64,000 nt of DNA from Methylomonas montana (GCF_030490285.1 NZ_CP129884.1:2046001-2110000); one strand, 5' to 3'. Shown: positions 46,491-56,908, numbered from the stretch's first letter. Translations and numbers: made by a program. The notes: generated by a model from the sequence alone, not told the origin.

Positions 46491-47756
46491 ATGGCGCGTT
46501 TTGATTCGCTGCAAGCGTGGCTGAATTGGCAGGAGCAACTACACCCACGGCCTATAGACCTGGGGTTGGGTCGGGTCGCCGGTGTCTATCGACAACTTGA
46601 TCCTCATCGGAAGAAACCGCCTACCATCACGGTCGCCGGCACCAACGGTAAAGGTTCGTGCGTGGCGTTTCTGGAAGCGATTTACCGCGCCGAAGGCTAT
46701 AAGGTTGGTGCGTATACTTCGCCGCATATTTTGCGCTATAACGAGCGCATTCGCATCGACGGTCAGCCGGTCGACGATGCGCTGATTTGCGAGGCTTTCG
46801 CCCGTATCGATGCCGCGCGCGGCGATACCAGTCTCAGTTATTTCGAGTTCGGCACCTTGGCGGCATTGAGCATTTTTGCCGATGCCGATCTCGATATACA
46901 GTTATTGGAAGTCGGCTTGGGCGGCAGATTAGATGCGGTGAATATCGTCGATCCGGACGTGGCGCTGGTGACGACGATAGCCTTGGATCATGTCGATTGG
47001 CTGGGCAATACCGAAGCCGCCATCGGCCGGGAAAAAGCCGGTATTTTTCGGAAGGGAGTGGCGGCGGTGATAGGCGATGGTAACGCTCCCGATTCGGTAG
47101 CCGAAGTCGCCACGCAAATCGGCGCCCTGACCTTGCAGATGGGTAAGGCGTTTACCTATCAAAAGCACGCGGATAGTTGGGATTGGCAATCTGCCGACAG
47201 CCGGATTACCGATTTGCCGATGCCGGCCTTTAAAGGCGAACATCAATATAAAAATGCCTCGGCGGTGATCATGGCCGTCCAAGCCTTGCAGCCTTTATTA
47301 AAAGTCGCCGACGATTCGATCCGGCAAGGCTTGCGGTCGGCGCGGCTGCAAGGCCGTTTTCAACAGATTGACGGTGCCATCCCGGTGTTACTGGATGTTG
47401 GCCATAATCCGCAAGCCGTGCAAACCTTGATCGATTATTTGCGTGATTATTTTCCGAAGGTCAAAATTCATGCGGTGTTTGCGATGATGCGCGATAAGGA
47501 TATCGCCGGTGTATTGAATATGATGCGCGATCGAGTGGCCGTTTGGTATCTGGCGCCGCTTAACAATCCGCGCGCGGCGAGTCCGGAACAGTTGGAGACT
47601 TATTTTCAGCAACAAGGCATGCAGAATCTCCAGAGCGGATTCGCGGACTTTGCCGAGGCATTTGTCGCGGCGCAGCAAAATGCCCGGCCAGACGAGCTAA
47701 TCTTGATTTTTGGCTCTTTTTTTCTGGTATCCGAATATTTATCAAAATTTTCCTAG
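46491..47756 (+). CDS. folC: Dihydrofolate synthase / folylpolyglutamate synthase
   Basis: This 421-residue Mur-ligase-type enzyme adds glutamate to dihydropteroate and then to folates. The ATP-binding loop VAGTNGKGSCVAF lies near 46-58, the conserved EVGLGGRLDAVN near 140, and the C-terminal ligase domain includes LLDVGHNPQAV near 300. It starts 12 bases after the accD stop and is followed immediately by the SPOR gene, as in pseudomonads. Confidence 0.95.
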   Translation: MARFDSLQAWLNWQEQLHPRPIDLGLGRVAGVYRQLDPHRKKPPTITVAGTNGKGSCVAFLEAIYRAEGYKVGAYTSPHILRYNERIRIDGQPVDDALICEAFARIDAARGDTSLSYFEFGTLAALSIFADADLDIQLLEVGLGGRLDAVNIVDPDVALVTTIALDHVDWLGNTEAAIGREKAGIFRKGVAAVIGDGNAPDSVAEVATQIGALTLQMGKAFTYQKHADSWDWQSADSRITDLPMPAFKGEHQYKNASAVIMAVQALQPLLKVADDSIRQGLRSARLQGRFQQIDGAIPVLLDVGHNPQAVQTLIDYLRDYFPKVKIHAVFAMMRDKDIAGVLNMMRDRVAVWYLAPLNNPRAASPEQLETYFQQQGMQNLQSGFADFAEAFVAAQQNARPDELILIFGSFFLVSEYLSKFS

Positions 47757-47767
47757 AGGTGATGAAA

Positions 47768-48577
47768 ATGGATCAAGAGTTAAAGCAACGATTGATTGGT
47801 GCGGCGGTAATTACCGCGTTGGCGGCGATTTTCGTACCGATGTTATTCGACGATCCGATCGACGAAACCGGCAAGAGTATCAACGAGTTGAAAATCCCCG
47901 AGTTGCCGGCGAAGGCGCAGGATGTGGAAATTATGCCGCTGCCGGAGAAGGTCGAAGACGTCGCCGAAAACCTGCCGGCCGAAACGCCGGTGAAAGCACC
48001 GGCCAGAGTGGTCGAAGAAGGCGAACCGGAAGCCGAATTGGCAGCGCCGCAGCCGCAAGCGAAGTTGCCCGCGCCGATTCAGCGTAAATTGCCGACTGCT
48101 AACCCGTCGGCTGCCGTGGCTCAGATCGACGAGGAACCCGCCGAAGCCGAGGATGTGCCGGTGATCAGCAAACCTAGTAAACTGCCGGCTGTGGCTCCTG
48201 CCCCGGCGGTGCAGCCGTTGCAAACCAGTCCGGTACCGAAACCCTTGAAGCCCAGCAATAAATTGCCAGTGGTCAAAGCCGAACCGGCACCCGCATCGGT
48301 CGCGCCGACTGCGGTGGTTAAATCCTTGCCCGCCGTCGAGGAAACCAATCGCTGGTATCTACAAGTTGGCACCTTCAGCCAAAAGCCCAACGCTATCAGC
48401 TTGCAGGATAATCTGAAACAGCAAGGTTTTGCCGCCTCGGTAAGAGAAGTGGCGACCGATAAGGGCACAGTATTCAAGGTGCGCATCGGCCCTATCGTCG
48501 ATAAAGTCAAAGCCCAGGCCGTTAAAGCTAAACTCGCGCAAATCAACGTTAACAGCTTTGTGTCCGCCGATGAATAA
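47768..48577 (+). CDS. dedD: SPOR-domain membrane protein (DedD-like)
   Basis: This protein has about 269 residues and one N-terminal transmembrane helix (about 5-27), a long low-complexity Pro/Ala/Glu/Lys periplasmic linker (about 40-185), and a C-terminal SPOR domain (about 190-268; RWYLQVGTFSQ, FKVRIGPI). SPOR domains bind denuded septal peptidoglycan, so a role in cell division is expected. The ATG at 47768 is chosen because GAGGTG lies six bases upstream; in-frame starts at 47759 and 47762 would add two or three residues. Confidence 0.9.
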   Translation: MDQELKQRLIGAAVITALAAIFVPMLFDDPIDETGKSINELKIPELPAKAQDVEIMPLPEKVEDVAENLPAETPVKAPARVVEEGEPEAELAAPQPQAKLPAPIQRKLPTANPSAAVAQIDEEPAEAEDVPVISKPSKLPAVAPAPAVQPLQTSPVPKPLKPSNKLPVVKAEPAPASVAPTAVVKSLPAVEETNRWYLQVGTFSQKPNAISLQDNLKQQGFAASVREVATDKGTVFKVRIGPIVDKVKAQAVKAKLAQINVNSFVSADE

Positions 48578-48619
48578 GTATCCTGGGCAGACGGGTTGCC
48601 GGGAGTAGCCGGCTAAGTC

Positions 48620-49138
48620 ATGTTGGATTTTTTGCCTTGGTCCAAGTTGTTATGGGTCGATTATCTGGTGATCGCCATTATTGCCATCTCGGCGGTTATG
48701 GGTTTGCTGCGCGGTTTCATCAAGGAAGCCTTCGCCTTGGTCTTGTGGATCGTCGCGGTTTGGGTGGCGACGCAGTATAGCCGCGATGTGTCGGTGCTGT
48801 TGCAATCGACTATCAGCTATCCGTCCGCGCGGATTGCCGCCGGATTCGCCATCCTGTTCTTCGCTACGCTAATTCTCGGCAGCTTGATCAGTTTTTTGCT
48901 GAGTCAGCTGATTGAAAAAACCGGATTGACCGGCAGCGACCGTCTGCTGGGCATGTTGTTCGGTATCGCCCGTGGGGCGGTGCTGGTTTCTCTACTGGTC
49001 ATGCTGGCCGGCTTGACGCCGTTGCCGGAAGACTCCTGGTGGAAGCAATCCCTTCTCATTCCTCCGTTTCAAGCCTTGGCGGTTTGGCTGAAAAACCATA
49101 TGCCGGCCGGTTTGGCGGATTACATCCATTATCGATAA
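48620..49138 (+). CDS. cvpA: CvpA family inner-membrane protein
   Basis: This 172-residue membrane protein has four predicted helices. The conserved start (DYLVIAIIAISAVMGLLRGFIKEAF) and GITRG-like FGIARGAVLVSLL near 105-120 identify CvpA, which is needed for colicin V export and envelope resistance in E. coli. It lies 12 bases before purF, the same linkage as in E. coli and Pseudomonas. Confidence 0.92.
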   Translation: MLDFLPWSKLLWVDYLVIAIIAISAVMGLLRGFIKEAFALVLWIVAVWVATQYSRDVSVLLQSTISYPSARIAAGFAILFFATLILGSLISFLLSQLIEKTGLTGSDRLLGMLFGIARGAVLVSLLVMLAGLTPLPEDSWWKQSLLIPPFQALAVWLKNHMPAGLADYIHYR

Positions 49139-49150
49139 CTCGGGTCAACT

Positions 49151-50659
49151 ATGTGTGGTATTGCTGCAATTGTTTCATATCAAAGTGTTAATCAGGATCT
49201 ATACGATGCCCTGACGGTACTCCAGCATCGCGGCCAGGATGCCGCTGGTATCGTCACCTGCGACGGCGGGCGTTTGCATCTGCGCAAGGATAACGGTTTG
49301 GCGCGCGACGTGTTTTCCAGCAAACAAATGATGAAATTGACGGGCAATATGGGCATCGCCCATGTGCGTTATCCGACGGCCGGTTGTACCAGTTCCGCGG
49401 AAGCGCAGCCGTTTTACGTCAACTCGCCGTTCGGTTTGACCTTGGCGCACAACGGCAATCTGACCAACACCGAAGAACTGAAATACCAGGTGTTCATGGA
49501 CGACCAGCGTCATATCAATACCGATTCGGACTCGGAAGTGTTGTTGAATGTATTTGCCCATGAATTGGCGCAATTCGGCAAGCTGAAACTGACTGTCGAC
49601 GACGTGTTTCAGGCGGTCAGCGCGGTCCATAAACGTTGCCGAGGCGCTTACGCGGTGGTGGTGATGATCGCCGGTTTCGGCGTGCTGGGTTTTCGTGATC
49701 CGCACGGTATTCGCCCCATTGTATTCGGCGAGCGCAAGTCCGAAGAGGGCACCGAATATATGATTGCCTCGGAAAGCGTGGCATTGGACGTACTTGATTT
49801 TCATCTGATTCGCGACATCGAGCCGGGCGAAGCGGTGTTTATCGAAGCCAACGGTCAATTGCATACCCGGCAATGTACAGAGGAAGTGGATCATTGTCCG
49901 TGCATTTTCGAATATGTGTATTTCGCTAGGCCGGATTCGATCATCGACAATATTTCGGTATACAAAGCCCGGATGCGGATGGGTAAAAAACTGGCCGAAA
50001 AAATTCAACGGGAATGGCCGAACCACGATATCGATGTGGTGATTCCGATTCCGGATACCAGCCGCACCGCCGCCTCGCAGATTGCCCACGATCTGGGCGT
50101 CAAGTTCCGCGAAGGTTTCATGAAAAACCGCTATATCGGCCGGACTTTCATCATGCCTGGCCAGAAGATGCGCAAGAAATCGGTCAAGCAAAAGTTGAAT
50201 GCTATTGCCTTGGAATTCGACGGCAAGAACGTGTTATTGGTTGACGATTCCATCGTGCGCGGTACCACCTCCGAGCAAATCATTCAAATGGCTAGGGATG
50301 CCGGCGCCAAGAAAGTCTATTTCGCGTCGGCTGCGCCGCCGGTGCGTTATCCCAACGTCTATGGCATCGACATGCCGGCCGCGCACGAATTGATTGCGCA
50401 TGATCGTACCGAGGCGGAAGTTTGCCAGGCCTTGGGTGCCGACAAGCTGATTTACCAAGACCTGGACGATTTGATCGACGCGGTTGGCAAGGGTAATCCG
50501 AATATCAAGCATTTCGATACCTCTTGTTTCAGTCACGATTACATCACCGGCGACATCGACGACGCTTATCTGGCGCGGATCGAAGCCTTGCGCAACGATC
50601 ATGCCCAGGAAACGCGCAACAGCAGTAATTTTATTATCGAAATGCAGGTAGCAAAATAA
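49151..50659 (+). CDS. purF: Amidophosphoribosyltransferase
   Basis: PurF, 502 residues, makes phosphoribosylamine from PRPP and glutamine, the first committed step of purine synthesis. The N-terminal glutaminase begins MCGIAA with the nucleophile Cys2 exposed after Met removal. The C-terminal phosphoribosyltransferase domain contains the PRPP loop [14 protein letters not shown] near 360-372. Neither a propeptide nor the cysteine set of the iron-sulphur Bacillus type is evident, so it is the E. coli type. metZ follows after 12 bases. Confidence 0.97.
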   Translation: MCGIAAIVSYQSVNQDLYDALTVLQHRGQDAAGIVTCDGGRLHLRKDNGLARDVFSSKQMMKLTGNMGIAHVRYPTAGCTSSAEAQPFYVNSPFGLTLAHNGNLTNTEELKYQVFMDDQRHINTDSDSEVLLNVFAHELAQFGKLKLTVDDVFQAVSAVHKRCRGAYAVVVMIAGFGVLGFRDPHGIRPIVFGERKSEEGTEYMIASESVALDVLDFHLIRDIEPGEAVFIEANGQLHTRQCTEEVDHCPCIFEYVYFARPDSIIDNISVYKARMRMGKKLAEKIQREWPNHDIDVVIPIPDTSRTAASQIAHDLGVKFREGFMKNRYIGRTFIMPGQKMRKKSVKQKLNAIALEFDGKNVLLVDDSIVRGTTSEQIIQMARDAGAKKVYFASAAPPVRYPNVYGIDMPAAHELIAHDRTEAEVCQALGADKLIYQDLDDLIDAVGKGNPNIKHFDTSCFSHDYITGDIDDAYLARIEALRNDHAQETRNSSNFIIEMQVAK

Positions 50660-50671
50660 AAGGGACGACAG

Positions 50672-51856
50672 ATGAACGATTTCGACTGGCAAGATTATGC
50701 TCCGGAAACCCAGGCCATTCGCGCCGGGCATAAACGCACACATGAAGACGAACACAGCATGCCGATTTTCGCCACTTCCAGCTATGTGTTCAAATCGGCG
50801 GAGGAAGCGGCGCTACGTTTTACCGGCAAGCAGCCCGGCAATATCTATTCGCGCTTTACCAATCCGACCGTCAGCGCTTTTCAGGAGCGCTTAGCCTATC
50901 TGGAAAAGGGCGAGCGCTGTTTGGCGTTTTCGTCGGGCATGGCGGCGATCATGGCAGTGGGTATGGCCTTGCTGAAAGCCGGCGACCATGTCGTGTGTTC
51001 GCGTAGCGTGTTCGGTAATACCGTGCTGACCTTTCAAAATTACTTCGGCAAATTTGGCGTCGAGACTGATTTTGTCAGTCTGACCGACCCTTCGGCTTGG
51101 GAAGCGGCGATCAAACCCAATACCCGATTTTTGTTTCTGGAGACCCCGTCAAATCCGTTGATCGAAATCGCCGACATTCGGGCGCTGGCGGATATTGCCC
51201 ATAAACACGGCGCGCTGCTGGTGGTCGATAATGTGTTCTGCACGCCGATCTTGCAGCAGCCGTTGACGCTGGGTGCCGATTTGGTAGTGCATTCCACCAC
51301 CAAATACATCGACGGCCAAGGCCGTTGCGTCGGTGGGGCGGTAGTTGCCAACGAAGAGTTGATCGAAAAATACGTTTACCCGTATTTGCGCACCGGCGGC
51401 GCGACGATGAGTCCTTTCAACGCCTGGGTGTTCCTGGGCGGATTGGAAACGCTGGCGATTCGGATGAAGGCCCATTGCGACAACGCCTTCGAGCTGGCCA
51501 AGTGGCTGGAGCAACAACCGGCGGTAGCCAAAGTGCATTATCCGGGCTTGGCTTCGCATGCCCAGCACGAATTGGCAAAACGCCAGCAAAGCCATTTCGG
51601 CGCGGTCGTCAGTTTCGAGCTGCATGGTGGCAAGGACCAAGCTTGGCAATTGATCGATTCCACTAAAATGCTGTCGATCACTGCAAATCTGGGCGATGTG
51701 AAAACTACTATCACTCATCCGGCCACCACTACCCATGGCCGCCTGCCGCCGGAAGCGCGTGCGGAAGCCGGAATTAAGGATAGTTTGGTCAGAATATCGG
51801 TGGGGCTGGAAAATATCGACGATATCAAAGCCGATTTACTGAACGGTTTGGCGTAA
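50672..51856 (+). CDS. metZ: O-succinylhomoserine sulfhydrylase
   Basis: This 394-residue PLP enzyme of the Cys/Met metabolism family makes homocysteine directly from O-succinylhomoserine and sulfide. The PLP lysine is Lys211 in STTKYIDGQG. ETPSNPLIEIAD and VVDNVFCTP are family motifs. The GQGR sequence after the lysine and the neighbour purF point to MetZ rather than cystathionine gamma-synthase, as in Pseudomonas. Confidence 0.93.
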   Translation: MNDFDWQDYAPETQAIRAGHKRTHEDEHSMPIFATSSYVFKSAEEAALRFTGKQPGNIYSRFTNPTVSAFQERLAYLEKGERCLAFSSGMAAIMAVGMALLKAGDHVVCSRSVFGNTVLTFQNYFGKFGVETDFVSLTDPSAWEAAIKPNTRFLFLETPSNPLIEIADIRALADIAHKHGALLVVDNVFCTPILQQPLTLGADLVVHSTTKYIDGQGRCVGGAVVANEELIEKYVYPYLRTGGATMSPFNAWVFLGGLETLAIRMKAHCDNAFELAKWLEQQPAVAKVHYPGLASHAQHELAKRQQSHFGAVVSFELHGGKDQAWQLIDSTKMLSITANLGDVKTTITHPATTTHGRLPPEARAEAGIKDSLVRISVGLENIDDIKADLLNGLA

Positions 51857-51948
51857 CATTGAACCGTTCGGTGTGGCGAGCAGCTATTGGTCGGTAAGCG
51901 CAAATCGAAAAATAAGCTATCTTTGACCAAGGTTATAGAGAGATTCCG

Positions 51949-52530
51949 ATGATGTTTCAGGATAGAAAAGAATACCGAAAAAACTTTAACGCCGAAGGCC
52001 TGCTATATGTGGCTGGCGAGGTATTGCAGTTGAACTGCTATGATGTCTCCTTAAACGGTGCAATGGTGGAAATCAGTCCGGGAGAGTTGTTGACGACCAT
52101 CCAGGATTTCGAAGCCTTATTAAACCAAGGCCGGCAGGCGGAAATTTTCGTCGAAGAACTGATGTTGGCTGGCGAAGTCGATATCGTCTGGGTCAAGCGG
52201 GAACACAATCGCATCATGATGGGCATGGAGTTCCGCGATGTAGTGCATAATGCCCAGAAACTCTGGCGTAAACGCCGCAGTTACCGCAAAGTTGGAGCGT
52301 TTACCGCAGATGTATTCATCGATAAAGAGCGAGTGATCGCTGAAGGTATCAATCGCTCGGTGGACGGCATGTGCTTGAGGCTAACAGGCAATCATCCGGC
52401 CATTAAAGCCAATACACCGGTTAAAGTGCACGTCGGCGAGCTTGGCTTGAGTGCATTGGGTAAGGTGGTTTGGGTGGAAAGTAACGAACTAGCCACCCGT
52501 TTCGGATTGCAGTTGCTCACCATCAAATAA
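51949..52530 (+). CDS. Tandem PilZ-domain protein
   Basis: This 193-residue protein appears to have two PilZ-like units. The first (about 4-95) has RKEYRKNF followed by DVSLNGAMVEI. The second (about 103-190) has KRRSYRKV followed by NRSVDGMCLRL. The RxxxR and (D/N)xSxxG motifs bind cyclic-di-GMP in canonical PilZ domains. It could be a receptor for the nucleotide that the HD-GYP protein at 2739-3911 degrades. The ATGATG start has GAGAG upstream. It stands alone between metZ and the convergent glutaredoxin gene. Confidence 0.8.
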   Translation: MMFQDRKEYRKNFNAEGLLYVAGEVLQLNCYDVSLNGAMVEISPGELLTTIQDFEALLNQGRQAEIFVEELMLAGEVDIVWVKREHNRIMMGMEFRDVVHNAQKLWRKRRSYRKVGAFTADVFIDKERVIAEGINRSVDGMCLRLTGNHPAIKANTPVKVHVGELGLSALGKVVWVESNELATRFGLQLLTIK

Positions 52531-52540
52531 ATTAAGCCGC

Positions 52541-52795
52541 TTAAACCTGCAGCAGCGGGTCTAGCTCTTGTCTCACGTCCAATGCATGCAGGTCGTCAAA
52601 ACCGCCGATATGGCGTTCGCCGATATAGATTTGCGGCACTGTGCGGCGCTTGGTCTTTTCTACCATTTGCTCACGCAATCCGGGTTCCGCATCGACATTG
52701 ATTTCGGTATAGCCCACGCCCTTACGTTCGAAGAGTTTTTTGGCCATGGTGCAATAAGGGCAAAACTTGGCGGTGTATATGATGATTTGTGGCAT
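52541..52795 (-). CDS. grxC: Glutaredoxin 3
   Basis: This 84-residue thiol oxidoreductase has the dithiol active site CPYC at residues 12-15 (KFCPYCTMAKKLF). The GSH-binding TVPQIYIGERHIGGFDDL segment is present. It reduces disulfides and mixed disulfides with glutathione in the cytoplasm. It is encoded on the minus strand, convergent with the PilZ gene (10 bases between stop codons), and downstream of a class II aldolase gene. Confidence 0.95.
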   Translation of the reverse strand: MPQIIIYTAKFCPYCTMAKKLFERKGVGYTEINVDAEPGLREQMVEKTKRRTVPQIYIGERHIGGFDDLHALDVRQELDPLLQV

Positions 52796-52830
52796 GATAA
52801 AATTAATAAGTGCTAATAAATGGCTGCATT

Positions 52831-53493
52831 TTAACGGTCAGGCCGGTTTTGCTCAATAGCGATGGCGTTGGCCAGTTGCTCGATCAAGCAACTGGCGGCT
52901 TGCGTCAAACTAGCGCCGAACGCCACAATCCCGTCTTCGTGGCCGAGCATGCTGAATAAACCCTTGGTTTGCAGTTGGCCGGACGCGAACAATTGCGCGA
53001 CCGCCTGTGCCATCGCCGGCGTACCGTAAGGTATATCTTCGGCGGTATGGGCTAAATTCAGCGGCAAGGTGTTATGCCATAATTCCGGCGCATGGACATG
53101 GATGACGGCTTGTATAGTTTTGTCTTGGGAATAGACGCTGGCATGAGTCAAGGCTTCCGAAGACGGTTGCGACAAACCGAACGATTGCAGGTAATTGCGT
53201 CGCGGGGACGCACTGTTTACCAAGGCAAAATCCGATTTGCCGAGCCGGGCTAGGTGGCCGGTTTGGGTGCCGGATATTAAAAATTCGCCGCCGCCGGGAA
53301 CCAGGCGCTGGCTGATATTGCCGAAACCCAGGCCATGATATTTCTCGGCGATTTGGCCGATCAATCGTAAGCGGTACAGTATACTGCGCCAAGCGCAAAG
53401 CTCGCGGACATCGATGGCCGTCGGCAGTTCCCTATATTGATGATCAAGGTGGTATTTGATAACACCTTCTGGTTCGCCGATCATGTTTTCCAT
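52831..53493 (-). CDS. Class II aldolase/adducin-domain protein
   Basis: This 220-residue protein has a class II aldolase (araD/fucA-type) fold: KYHGLGFGNISQRL (near 50), FLISGTQTG (near 72) and the metal-binding HVHAPELWH (near 134). The family includes sugar-phosphate aldolases and epimerases, plus enzymes acting on small carbonyl compounds; the substrate is not evident. The start near 53493 may be shifted to Met4. It is divergent from the large channel gene, with only 43 bases between the start codons. Confidence 0.82.
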   Translation of the reverse strand: MENMIGEPEGVIKYHLDHQYRELPTAIDVRELCAWRSILYRLRLIGQIAEKYHGLGFGNISQRLVPGGGEFLISGTQTGHLARLGKSDFALVNSASPRRNYLQSFGLSQPSSEALTHASVYSQDKTIQAVIHVHAPELWHNTLPLNLAHTAEDIPYGTPAMAQAVAQLFASGQLQTKGLFSMLGHEDGIVAFGASLTQAASCLIEQLANAIAIEQNRPDR

Positions 53494-53536
53494 TCTTTAA
53501 CGCCTATTTAGATTTATTTTGTTATCCAGTCAACGC

Positions 53537-56500
53537 ATGAAACCTAATTTCTTAAAATCCGGCAGCGCTTTTTGTTTGTTCGTGTTGCTGATCAGTTTAA
53601 ATCTAGCGCATTCCGCAAATCAAAAACCAGCCATTAAACTCGTCTCCGGTGCCGATATTCAGCAGCGTGTCCAAGTGATCAAGGATAAGCAAAATCTGGC
53701 CGACGAGCTGAAAAGCCGGATCCTGGCAGCATATTACGAAAGCGAGGATAACCTTAGCGAATTGGATGCCCAGGAGGCGCAAGCCGAATCGTTCAAACTG
53801 GCTTTGAACGATTTGCCGTTGGAAGCGAAACAACTGGCCCGTCAGATAGCCGAAGCCGAGAACAATTTAAAAAACCGCAAAGCCGAGAAGTTGGCGATTT
53901 TTCCGACCGATGAGTTGGAACAACGCCTGATTACCGAAAAAACCAGGCTCAGCGATTTGGACGCCGAAATCAGCCGAATCGAAGTCCAGATAGGCGATCT
54001 CAGCAACAGGCCGCAATTGATTCGCGAGAAAGTCTCGGAAATCAAGAGTAAACAGGCGTCCAGCCAGCAGGAACAACAAAGCTTGGCATCCAGGGCCGGC
54101 GATAACCTGTATCAAAAAGAGGCCAAACAGATTCAATTGGAGACTCGGATCCGTTTGTTGAACAGTACCTTGAAAACGCTGGAGTTGGAAAACATCAGTA
54201 ATCCGTTACGGCTGCAAGCCCACAAGGACCGGATACATTTGCTGACGCTGCAACGAGAGCAGCAAAGTTTATTGATTGCCGATTTGGATAATTTTCTGTT
54301 GGACCGCAAGCAACAAGAGATCGATAAGGAACAGATCGAGCTGTTGCAAGCGGAAAAAGAAGCAGAGGGTAAGCACCCATTGATTCGACAGGTCACCAAG
54401 GAAAATAGTCAATACAACCGTAGCTTGCAGGAAATCAATAAAAATACGGAGCAGTATTTGCTGCAAAAAAACGAAATTGATGTCCGCTATAAACAGCTCG
54501 AGAAAGATTTTCAAAGTGCGGAGCAAAAAATCACGTTGGCCGGTTTAAGTCCGGCTTTGGGTAATTTATTGCGCGAGCAACGTCGAAACATCCCGCAACG
54601 CAAAACCTACAACGGCCTGAACGAAGAAATTCAGAGCCAGATCGCCTTGGCTAGCCTGGAAATGTTCAAACTGGACGAGGCGAAGAAAAATCTAAGCGAT
54701 ATCAATCAGGTATTGTTAAAACGCGTTGCCCAACTGCCCGCCGAAACCGACGAAGCCGAGAAACTGCGGATACGCACCGAACTGCGGATGTTGTTGAACG
54801 ACCAAAAGGATTTGGTGACGCGATTGGCCGGCGGCTATAACGAATATGGCCGAATCTTGGGCGATGTCGATTTCAGCTTGCAGCAAATGCTGACGATAGC
54901 CGACAAATTCAGCGCCTATCTGAACCAACGTTTGTTGTGGGTGCCGAGCGCGCCGGTCATCGGCAAATATTATCTAAAGGATATTTTTTCGTCATTACTG
55001 TGGCTGATGAGTCCGAGTAATTGGCTGGGCGTGGCAACCGGGTTTTGGGATAGCCTTAGCCATTTCCCTTTGCTGGTATTGGTCGGCTTGGGCATTGTGG
55101 TATTACACTGGCGTTTCAAGACGCGAATCAAGCTGCAACTGGCTATGCTGCTCAATAAAAAGGCGATTAGTCACGATTTCGGCGATATTGTCGCCAGTCT
55201 GCTTTATCTGTTGCTGATGTCTCTTTACGGCGCCTTGCTGATGGCGTGGATAGGCGGGGTGCTGATATTGAACAGCCGAGCGGATTTCTTTAGTCACTCG
55301 TTTGCCGAAGGTTTAATCGCCGCGGCCGTGTCATTATGCATGATTCAATTCTTTTATCGCTTGTTTAAGCCCGATGGGGTGGCGGATACGCTGTTTCACT
55401 GGCCGGATCACGCGATTGCGTTGCTGTACAGTCAAATGAAATGGGCGCGCTTCATCTTGGTGCCCGCTGTATTTATTATTTCAATGACCGCTAGCGATCT
55501 GTTTTCCGAACACAGTTATGCCTTAGGTAGAACCGCATTGATTGTGATGATGGCGACGCTGGCTTATGTGTTTCACCGTCTAACCCAGCCGCAGTCGGGA
55601 TTGGGGAAGAATTTTTATCTACAATCGACCGGTTGGATCAGTCGTTTGCGTTATGTTTGGTACGCCATTGCTGTTTTGACGCCTGTGGTCATCATCGGTT
55701 TTGCGGTGACCGGTTATTACCAAAGCGCGTTGGAATTGCAAGGCAAACTGGTGCTGACGCTACGCTTGCTTTTCTTGACCGTATTATTCCAGGGTTTGGT
55801 TTTGCGTTGGTTACGAAACACCGAGCGGAAATTGGCACTAAAAAATGCTCGGCAAAAACGTAAACAGGTTGAACAAGCGGCGGTTGCCAGCGCAAGCATT
55901 GAAGGCAGTTATCCCTTGGAAGAGGAGTTGCTGGATATTTCCAAAATCAACCAGCAAAGCCATAAGTTGCTGACGACCATGGTGATGGTAAGCTTGCTGG
56001 TGGGTTGCTGGATGATCTGGAGCGACATCTTACCAGCCTTAACGGTATTCGATCAGGTGGTGCTGTGGCAGCATAGTCAAGTTGTCGATGGCAAGGACAT
56101 ATTGCAACCGATTACCTTGATCAATCTGCTAGCTTGCCTGGTATATAGCGGTTTGGCGTTCGTGTTTGCCAGCAACTTTCCGGCGCTGGTTGATTTGATC
56201 ACCGTCGGCAAGTTCGAGATGACAGCCGGCAGCCGCTACGCGTTGATTCAATTGGTGCGTTATTCCTTGGTGACTGTTGCCTTCCTGGCGGTGGCCAACG
56301 AGATGGGCGGCAGTTGGTCGCAAGTGCAATGGTTAGTAGCCGCGCTCTCCGTGGGTTTGGGTTTCGGTTTGCAGGAAATCTTCGCCAACATGGTGTCCGG
56401 TATCATTTTGTTGTTCGAACGGCCAATTCGGGTTGGCGATACGGTCACGGTCGGCGATGTCACCGGTCGGGTTAGCCGGATTCAGATGCGAGCGACGCAT

Positions 56501-56908
56501 ATCGTCGACTGGGACAGAAAGGAATTGGTGGTGCCGAATAAAATCTTCATCACCGACCGCTTGATCAACTGGACCTTGTCCGATACCGTGACGCGGGTGG
56601 TGGTGCCGGTGAGCGTGGCCTATGGTACCAACGTCGAAATGGTCGAACAGATTTTGACCGATGCGGTAAAAAGCATAGCGGAGGTACTCTGCGACCCGGA
56701 ACCTGTGGTGACTTTTGTGGGTTTTGGCGACAGTGCCCTGCAATTTAAAATTCATGTATTTGTCCGCGAACTCAGCGATAGGGCAGTCGTCACCCATCGT
56801 TTACATACGCAAATATACGAGGCTCTGCTGGCTCATCATATCGAAATTCCTTATCCGCAACGCGACGTGCATATCCGTTCGGTCGCCAAGGAGATATTGA
56901 ACGAGTGA
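53537..56908 (+). CDS. Large mechanosensitive ion channel (MscK/KefA family)
   Basis: This protein of about 1123 residues has a signal peptide (about 1-27), a long periplasmic coiled-coil region (about 40-460) rich in Glu/Lys/Gln, multiple transmembrane helices (about 490-830) and a C-terminal MscS channel domain (about 870-1120). The pore-lining TM3 segment SVGLGFGLQEIFANMVSG and the beta domain GDTVTVGDVTGRV identify the family. It should release solutes during osmotic downshock. The ATG at 53537 is preferred to the TTG at 53519. Confidence 0.92.
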   Translation: MKPNFLKSGSAFCLFVLLISLNLAHSANQKPAIKLVSGADIQQRVQVIKDKQNLADELKSRILAAYYESEDNLSELDAQEAQAESFKLALNDLPLEAKQLARQIAEAENNLKNRKAEKLAIFPTDELEQRLITEKTRLSDLDAEISRIEVQIGDLSNRPQLIREKVSEIKSKQASSQQEQQSLASRAGDNLYQKEAKQIQLETRIRLLNSTLKTLELENISNPLRLQAHKDRIHLLTLQREQQSLLIADLDNFLLDRKQQEIDKEQIELLQAEKEAEGKHPLIRQVTKENSQYNRSLQEINKNTEQYLLQKNEIDVRYKQLEKDFQSAEQKITLAGLSPALGNLLREQRRNIPQRKTYNGLNEEIQSQIALASLEMFKLDEAKKNLSDINQVLLKRVAQLPAETDEAEKLRIRTELRMLLNDQKDLVTRLAGGYNEYGRILGDVDFSLQQMLTIADKFSAYLNQRLLWVPSAPVIGKYYLKDIFSSLLWLMSPSNWLGVATGFWDSLSHFPLLVLVGLGIVVLHWRFKTRIKLQLAMLLNKKAISHDFGDIVASLLYLLLMSLYGALLMAWIGGVLILNSRADFFSHSFAEGLIAAAVSLCMIQFFYRLFKPDGVADTLFHWPDHAIALLYSQMKWARFILVPAVFIISMTASDLFSEHSYALGRTALIVMMATLAYVFHRLTQPQSGLGKNFYLQSTGWISRLRYVWYAIAVLTPVVIIGFAVTGYYQSALELQGKLVLTLRLLFLTVLFQGLVLRWLRNTERKLALKNARQKRKQVEQAAVASASIEGSYPLEEELLDISKINQQSHKLLTTMVMVSLLVGCWMIWSDILPALTVFDQVVLWQHSQVVDGKDILQPITLINLLACLVYSGLAFVFASNFPALVDLITVGKFEMTAGSRYALIQLVRYSLVTVAFLAVANEMGGSWSQVQWLVAALSVGLGFGLQEIFANMVSGIILLFERPIRVGDTVTVGDVTGRVSRIQMRATHIVDWDRKELVVPNKIFITDRLINWTLSDTVTRVVVPVSVAYGTNVEMVEQILTDAVKSIAEVLCDPEPVVTFVGFGDSALQFKIHVFVRELSDRAVVTHRLHTQIYEALLAHHIEIPYPQRDVHIRSVAKEILNE

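Noticed and set aside
49199..50191. 330-codon minus-strand frame opposite purF
   Set aside because: purF is certain in the forward frame; the antisense frame has an amino-acid composition typical of a shadow.
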